Origin: Periplaneta americana
Taxonomy: Eukaryota > Arthropoda > Insecta > Blattodea > Blattidae
NCBI RefSeq assembly: GCF_040183065.1
Contig: NC_091120.1
Coordinates: 14,810,708-14,874,707 of the forward strand
Reading direction: 5' to 3'
Length of the DNA: 64,000 nt
The position numbers and the translations under genes were made by a program. Below are positions 57,901 to 64,000 of this stretch, one piece after another (positions within the stretch are counted from its first letter, which is position 1; the number at the start of each line of letters is the position of its first letter). The notes under the pieces were generated by a model, which ran no database searches, was not told the DNA's origin, and saw only the letters and a program-made list of their open reading frames with translations.

Positions 57901-59231
57901 CACAGTCTACTATATACAGTCGCGAAGCTCAATATGTAGTAAAAATGCAAACATGGGTAGTTGCCCACCACTAGGATCGCTACTATCGCCTCATCATCGC
58001 AGATCTCTCTCTCCTAGCAGACGATAAAATATGTTACACTTTCGTTGTCGTGTTCTTTTGGAAAAATTAACACCTTCCTTCCATTATTGAAATATTAAAT
58101 GCATAAAGTTAATTTATTATTTTAATGGAGTATATTAAATTCCACCATAAACTCGAACATACCCGCAAGAAATAAGTAATATAATTTTTGTTTGTGCAAA
58201 ACGAACTGAAATTTACTATAATAGCTTCACTCATTCAGGATTATAGCGATAATTAACTATGAAACCAATAAATATTAATTTGCATTTCCCTTTACAACAA
58301 TAATAATGGAAATGTGAATTAATGGAGTAACTTACGCGTACCAGTACTTGTAGTGTAGGCTTACGTAGTTAACAAAGTGGGATGAGGTTAAGCAATAATA
58401 ATCACACCAGAATTGGAAATAAAACGTGATCAATAAATTTTATTGTAACAGACTTTTTCTACGTCTCTAGTAAAGCAACAAATAAAAATAACAACAAAAT
58501 TAACAGCTATAATTAAAAACATATACTTTGAAAAAAAATAAGCCTAAGCAATAATAATCCCACCAGAATTGAAAATAAAACGTGATCAATAAATTTCATT
58601 AAAGCAAACTTAATTTTTCTACGTCTTTAGTCAAATAACACATAAAAATAATAACAAAATTAATAGCTACAATTCAAATATATCCTCTGAAAAAAAAAAA
58701 GTAGACCTAACCTTTATTTCTCTGGAAATTTAGCAGCCTAAGTGACAGAACTTTAACCGGTATCTAATGTCCTTTCGGTTAGACTGAAACATTTCATTGT
58801 GAAATTTAAGGATATAATGTATTCTAACAGTCACAAAGAACTTCAAAATTAAGAGTTTTGTTTCTGCACAGCATTCTTGTGGAAACCCAGGAACCTTTCT
58901 GAATCTTTCGGAAATCGGACAAAGGATAACTCTGGCCTCTTTCTCCTACTGTTGCTACAATTTATAGCACTACAAACGTCTCCTCCTTGTCCCATATTAT
59001 TATTCCAATTATTATATTTTAGCCATTAACATTTTCATTACAACCAATAACGAACATTTCACAAGCATCAATGTGAAATACGCAACGAGCTAGCACTCGA
59101 TAGAAATACGACACAGTCCAAAGTCGACCATGGGCAGTCTATTGTTTCTAGTTGCTAACCGTTTGGAGCGCTTTATCACGTGATTTGCAAAAAAACACCT
59201 CAAGCTTCGCGACTGTATATAGTAGACTGTG
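57901..59231 (-). mobile_element. P-like (THAP) transposon copy B
   Basis: Ends CACAGTCTACTATATACAGT (continuing CGCGAAGCT) and its complement; direct repeat ATAATAT at 57894-57900 and 59232-59238; 1331 bases. On the minus strand from ATG at 58995 it encodes MGQGGDVCSAINCSNSRRKR, PELSFVRFPKDSERF: C-x4-C and F-x-RFP-K of a THAP zinc finger, better preserved than in copy A (38817-43544). The frame then decays and no catalytic domain is seen. Same family and orientation as copy A. Confidence 0.8.
58393..58705. repeat. Tandem duplication inside P-like copy B
   Basis: AAGCAATAATAATCACACCA at about 58393 and AAGCAATAATAATCCCACCA at about 58547 start two similar units of roughly 150-165 bases sharing AAACGTGATCAATAAATTT and TTTTTCTACGTCT. 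Several substitutions separate them. Confidence 0.8.
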
Positions 59232-59238
59232 ATAATAT

Positions 59239-59829
59239 CTCACACATAATTTTATTATGCAAATATAATAATCATAATATTATATGCTTTATTGAAATAT
59301 TCTGTTCGCATGACAAACAAATTTGCAATTTAGATTAATGTATGAGATCGCTATGAAAATATTCTACAGTTACTTCTCCCATCTACCGTAGCGTTTCGAG
59401 AAATACTAGATCTTCAGGCAAAGAGAAAGACTTGCGTCTAGAGCCTAACATATTTTTAAATTTATCACTGTTCCGTATTCTCTCCGCAATCATATTGTAT
59501 TTTTAATTTAACCTCTGCTTTGTATTCTGGATCCTAGTGGTCAGCCGTAGATTTCGGCATGTCCCAACGTCCAAAACGTGCGTGTGCGTATCAAAAGCTT
59601 GAGTAAGTAGTTAGAATGTCACTCGCCAGGTGGCAGTGGTGTTACAGTTTTCGTATTAATAGAATATTTTGACGCTAGATGACGGCAACACAAAAGAGAA
59701 AAATAGTGATGTGTATTATTTTATTAAGCCTTGCTGCTTTACACACTATTCCCTAAGGAACATTCAGTAAATATGTTAAAGGGTAAATAATTGGCAGAAA
59801 ATATTAATTTACAAGCTGTCCGACAGGGA

Positions 59830-59898
<69 letters not shown>

Positions 59899-60140
59899 TC
59901 AGTTTACGGATTCCCCAGTTTACAATGCCTTTTGACATTTTCCGACATCCAAGTATTAATTTACAGTCACTGCAGTGCGATACATTTATCAGTATGTTTA
60001 TTGTACTTGATTGTACTATACTAATAAAATTCCGCTCTTAGAATATGTTGTCATGTAAACAAAAGCACGTGTATGAATAAAATCCCATTGGCTGATGGAC
60101 CCACGACCCACGGCTACCACCACAAACTCTGCAAGACCCA
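59239..60140. other. Intergenic; (TA)n microsatellite at 59831-59896
   Basis: Apart from a 66-base TA run, nothing was recognised between P-like copy B and the foldback element. Confidence 0.5.
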
Positions 60141-60145
60141 ACACT

Positions 60146-60876
60146 ACTAAAAGCCAGGTTATGAACCGATTAAACAGGAAGTATGTATGATTTGAGGCTT
60201 TCTCGGCGTTGGTTCGCTAATATGTTTTCGCGGGATATCAGCCGAGTTAAGATTTTGGAATGCTCCAAGCTTTCGACTGCTATCTCTGCAGCCATCTTCA
60301 GGGAAGTGATGTCCGAACAGAAAGTCGAAAGGTTATATAGATGTGGCTGTCTCAGGTGAAACGGGATTGGCCGATCCGCCAACCAATCCCGTTTCACCTG
60401 AGACAGCCACATCTATATAACCTTTCGACTTTCTGTTCGGTAGTGATAGGCGAAGTTGTTCTTTTCCCGGAACAGTTCCGACGGTTCCGGTTCCGAAAAA
60501 ATACTATGTTCCAAATAACAGTTCCGAAATAACAGTCACCAGTGGTGATGAGTCGGAGTCGTTGAGTCGTTCAAACGAACGGTACAGTACCCTCCCTCTT
60601 CACCATGCAGCTCACACTGGAGCACTCATAGGCATGACATAGTACACATTCTTATCTATAGATGGCACTGCAATGCACATTCGAATCGATTTTGGAAAAT
60701 TGCTGTGCATGCGGACAGAACGCAAAAGCTTAATGTTAGTAATTACACAGCTGTTGACTACAAGGACAGAATACAACACTTTGTTTTCGTACATAAAGTT
60801 ATAAAGATATGGTAGCCAACTAAAAAAAAAAAAAAAAAATCATTAATTTTTATTTTTACTTTTCTTAATGCACAGT

Positions 60877-60929
<53 letters not shown>

Positions 60930-62348
60930 TTACAATTTCATAAATAAAAAAAGATATATATTGGTAGTACTGAAACCTGGAAACCCCGCAGTGGGTTAGT
61001 AAAATGTTGGAATCGCATCTTTACCAAAGTGTAATTTAAACTTCGCATTAAACATCGCTCTCCAAATCAGTACTTATATGGGTAGTTTCCAACAAATAAT
61101 GCTACAACATTTTTGTCGTTCTTTGATAACAGAGAAGATAGCACAAAAACTTGTGCTTGTCAGACTTAACCTCAACAAACGACATACAGACATTGTAACT
61201 AAACCACTCATTACCATTTACGACTTTAACCTTTGTATAGAATCAGCTGATCAATGAATTAATAATAGTATGCGTACTTTATGACTTTGTAGAATGTTTA
61301 TAAAACAGAATTAGTCAACTAATGGTGAAATAAACCATAAAGCGGGAATGAATATTACAGATTATTAAATACTTACTATAACATTACAGATGATTGGCCA
61401 GTCTTAACAAATGTTGATATTAAAAGTTCGCGCCACCGCAAGGATTTCAATTTCCATGCGCCCCCCTCCAACCACGTGAGAGTTTCAAATACCAACTTCA
61501 TCCAACGAAGTTCCAAGTACAACATAAAGAACAACGAGAACAGTGGAACTGCTGCTGTCGTTGGTTCATCGGAACAAGCTCCGACGTTCCGACTGTTATC
61601 TCGGAGTCGGAACATACCTTGTGCAACGCGGTACTGCGAGCCCGCAACAGCTGGGCAAGTGAGCAGCTCGGAGTCGGAACACTGTTATTTCGGAACAGGA
61701 GGTTCCGACCTACTGTTCATTTTTGCAACAGTTCCGAGACCGGAACAGTTCCAAAATAACTGTTGTGTTATTTTTTACCCATCTCTACTGTTCGGACATC
61801 ACTTCCCTGAAGATGGCTGCAGAGATAGCAGTCGAAAGCTTGGAGCATTCCAAAATCTTAACTCGGCTGATATCCCGCGAAAACATATTAGCAAACAGGA
61901 AGTAGTTTGCTTTGTGGGAGGAGAGTGCGGGTTAGAGGGGTAGCCTCTGCAGCGATGACACGTTGAATGTGGTGGTTTGGAGGGGGAAAGGAGTACGGAG
62001 CTTTTCATTAGACCTCACGTGAAAATGTCGCCTGCTAACGAAAATCTGGCAACGGAATCACGGAGACAATGTAGCCAAACTTCCCAGCCCATTTGCAGTA
62101 CCACTTGCATTACGAGTCGCATTACGTACCAGCGTCATTAGCTCGTCCTTTCTTAAAAACAGTAATTTTAATTACTAATATTGTTGATAGTGTTATCGAG
62201 AACTATATACAGTAATTATTTTAAACATATCAGTGACAATCGCTGAATACGCTTTGAATCTGGCGCCAATCTGTGGCAACAGAGCTTATAAGGAGAGGAA
62301 CAGAACGTTGCTTCCGGTTTAGTCGGGTCATAACCTGGCTTTTAGTAT
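60146..62348. mobile_element. Foldback element split by a hAT-like insertion
   Basis: Outer inverted ends: ACTAAAAGCCAGGTTATGAA on the left and TCATAACCTGGCTTTTAGTA on the right. The inner palindrome is centred near 60378 (GAAACGGGATTGG, then CCAATCCCGTTTC). Left-arm sequences from 60208 to 60374 reappear reversed in 60384-60440 and again in 61798-61895, on the far side of the hAT-like element. Non-coding. Confidence 0.75.
60441..61797. mobile_element. hAT-like non-autonomous element with GTTCCG clusters
   Basis: Flanked by the perfect 8-base duplication CTGTTCGG (60433-60440 and 61798-61805). Ends TAGTGATAGGCGAA and the complement of TAGAGATGGGTAAA are short imperfect inverted repeats of hAT type. 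Both ends carry clusters of GTTCCG/CGGAAC, likely transposase-binding subterminal motifs. An (AAT)n run lies at about 60880-60926. No transposase frame is recognised. Confidence 0.85.
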
Positions 62349-62382
62349 AGGCGAGGGGATCCAGACGGTGGTGGCATCAAAG

Positions 62383-62415
62383 CAACGAGTTAGAAAGAGA
62401 ATTTCTAACTCGTTG
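62383..62415. repeat. Perfect small hairpin
   Basis: CAACGAGTTAGAAA and TTTCTAACTCGTTG flank a five-base loop (GAGAA); GCATCAAAG occurs on both outer sides. It may be a footprint of an excised or tiny foldback insertion. Confidence 0.85.
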
Positions 62416-62419
62416 CATC

Positions 62420-63573
62420 AAAGACGTTTTATAGTTTAGTGGCATGGCAGCCAACACTACACCAAGAGGAGAGTATATGAAAAGCCAACTGTTGACCAAA
62501 TAAATTATTACCCGGGTTCGATCCCCGTATAAATGTAATTTCTTGAAACATGTATGAGTACAACAGAAATGCAAGTAATCGTAAAATTAGAATATATAAT
62601 GATCCAATGACAGTCAATAATTCCTTTGCCGTACGGTTTTCCTGAGCTGGAGGCATCGTGTCAATGCGTCTCTGGTGTTCTGTATATAAACTACATGCAC
62701 TATTTCATACAGTTACAACATGGGCTTTTCCAGAGCCCCTTTCAAATACAGTACATGATAGCCTAGGATACAGCAACCTTTCTCTTATCGCTATGTATAT
62801 AGTGTAGTGTTGGTTGTCATGCATACATGCATAATTTGAGTCACGTAGTGGCCTTGCGCTCATCCGCCATGACACTTCGCAGCACATACCGCGTGTCTTA
62901 GAAAAGGCGAGTTTTCGTAAGGTAAAATGAGTGATAGGTTAGATTAGGCTTTTGGTTTGTCTCGGAAGAAAGGGCACATTCTTAGACAATTGTGAGTATA
63001 TGCAAAGCATAGCAAAAGCCCAAACCAACCTGTCGACCAAAGCCAGTTATCGTAAGTTTAAAGCAGCGTCAGGTTAGATTAGTTTTGGCTTTTGGTATGC
63101 CTTGGAAGAAGGAGCAAGGAGGAGGAGTCTGCAAGGAAAGTAGCTAGTTGCACGGTAGGTGCGGTGGAGGTAGAGGGGAAGGGTGCAATCCATGTTCTGG
63201 ACTTTATCCGCAAATTCATAGATATTTGTGAGTACCGGTATATGCAAGGCACTGACTATTTCAGTAAGAAGTATGATATTTGTATGTGTGTATGTTGGAG
63301 AACTTCCCATCTATAATTTTGTGATTTTGTTCAGACCAAGCGTTTATTTGTGTTATAGGTTATACTTTTTATGTACAAGCGTCAACACATATTTTAACGA
63401 CAATGGGACTCATTGGAAATGAAAAGAGTTTTCCTAGAGGTGGCAAGAAGCCAGTAATTACTCTGCCTAAGAAAGGGAGTTTCAATGTAAGTACAGAGTT
63501 CTTTAATGCTGTCATTCTACATGTTCGAGGGAAAACACCTTTCATTTGCTGATTTTTTTTCAAGGGAAAGTAA
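62420..63573. other. Intergenic, nothing firm
   Basis: GGGTTCGATCCCC at 62514 looks like a tRNA B box, but no matching A box or stem was found. Sequences near 62935-63110 (GGTTAGATTAGGCTTTTGG and TTAGATTAGTTTTGGCTTTT) are related to each other, suggesting an old direct repeat. Confidence 0.4.
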
Positions 63574-63575
63574 TA

Positions 63576-64000
63576 CTAGGTTCAAAAAGTTCCCGGAATT
63601 TGCTAGCATCATAGAAACAACGTACCTTAAACACTATTCTACAGCATTCCCTTCAAAATAGTTGCCTTCCGCAACAACACACTTTTGCCAACGCGTGTAG
63701 AGTTCCTGGAAGCAGGCCTGGAAGCCATTTTGTGAAACCCGTCTTAGTGCTCTCGTCGCGTTTGCGATAACCTCTTCAGCATTGAATCTCCGTCCTTTCA
63801 GATGACTTTTCAGACGGGGAAACAGAAAGTAATCAGGTGGTGAGAGATCAGGAGAGTATGGTGGGTTATCCAAAGCAGTTATGTTGTGCCTGGCAAGAAA
63901 ATTCTTTACAATAATTGCGCGATGAGCAGGTGCATTGTCATGCATAAGGAACCAGTTGTTTTCTACCCACTTTTCTGGACGTTTCCTTCTCACTGCGTCC
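63576..64000 (-). mobile_element. Second mariner copy, cut by the window end
   Basis: Begins CTAGGTTCAAAAAGTTCCCG after TA (63574-63575). Minus-strand transposase from the edge to 63634: MHDNAPAHRAIIVKNFLARH, then PPYSPDLSPPDYF and the end YFEGNAVE. About three differences in 425 bases from the copy at 39894. No disruption is visible in the part shown; whether the copy is intact cannot be judged here. Confidence 0.95.

Noticed and set aside
57776-58027. 83-codon plus-strand frame
   Set aside because: It crosses the left border of P-like copy B and reads its inverted repeat; no domain.
62502-62530. B-box-like GGGTTCGATCCCC
   Set aside because: No A box, no stems and no neighbouring tRNA homology could be found.

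Overview
The window is animal nuclear DNA, most probably from a polyneopteran insect. I favour a cockroach or termite, but this is inference from the style of the repeats: tRNA-derived SINEs, RTE-like and R2-like LINEs, and many cut-and-paste transposons. It is AT-rich and gene-poor, with exons of two host genes scattered through intronic and intergenic DNA packed with mobile elements. No rRNA, intact tRNA, CRISPR array or bacterial operon is visible.

Host gene 1 (plus strand, 1594 to about 22950) is the main object. A 5052-base exon (1594-6645) is followed by exons at 12306-13395, 15442-15544 and 20443-20530, then a probable 3' UTR exon from 22024. All acceptors, donors and phases agree, giving at least 2110 residues; the 5' exons lie left of the window. 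The protein is Ser/Pro/Lys/Arg-rich. It has about seven 79-residue-class tandem repeats, then 15 short repeats of the form NDL-x-x-[VI]-x-G-[VI]-x-x-[LI]-[ML]-x-[TS]-P that resemble the repeat of the proliferation marker Ki-67 (K167R family), several RVxF-type PP1 docking candidates, and an AT-hook-like basic tail. I read it as an insect Ki-67-like mitotic chromosome protein.

Host gene 2 (minus strand, 57014 down to 43981) encodes a TPR-RRM protein: exons 56839-57005, 52810-52900 and 51770-51955 (TPR), 49228-49376 (acidic linker), a 40-base micro-exon 46638-46677, and 43981-44170 (RRM and stop). One exon carrying the first RRM strand was not found. The two genes converge.

Mobile elements fill the rest. 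From left to right: SINEs with a nested MITE; an RNase H LINE fossil; a Harbinger-like element; a 537-base hairpin abutting a host exon; a second Harbinger-like element; LINE 3' fragments; nested Tigger/pogo-like elements; an inverted-repeat DNA transposon split by an R2-like LINE; a LINE inserted in a LINE; a hAT-like element; and a four-level nest at 38817-43544 (P-like element containing a Kolobok-like THAP element containing a mariner containing a SINE). Further right are a Tigger relative, a hAT MITE, a frameshifted Tc1, a LINE inside a SINE, a second P-like copy, a hAT element inside a foldback element, and the end of a second, nearly identical mariner. Every transposon protein seen is broken, truncated or (last mariner) cut by the window edge.
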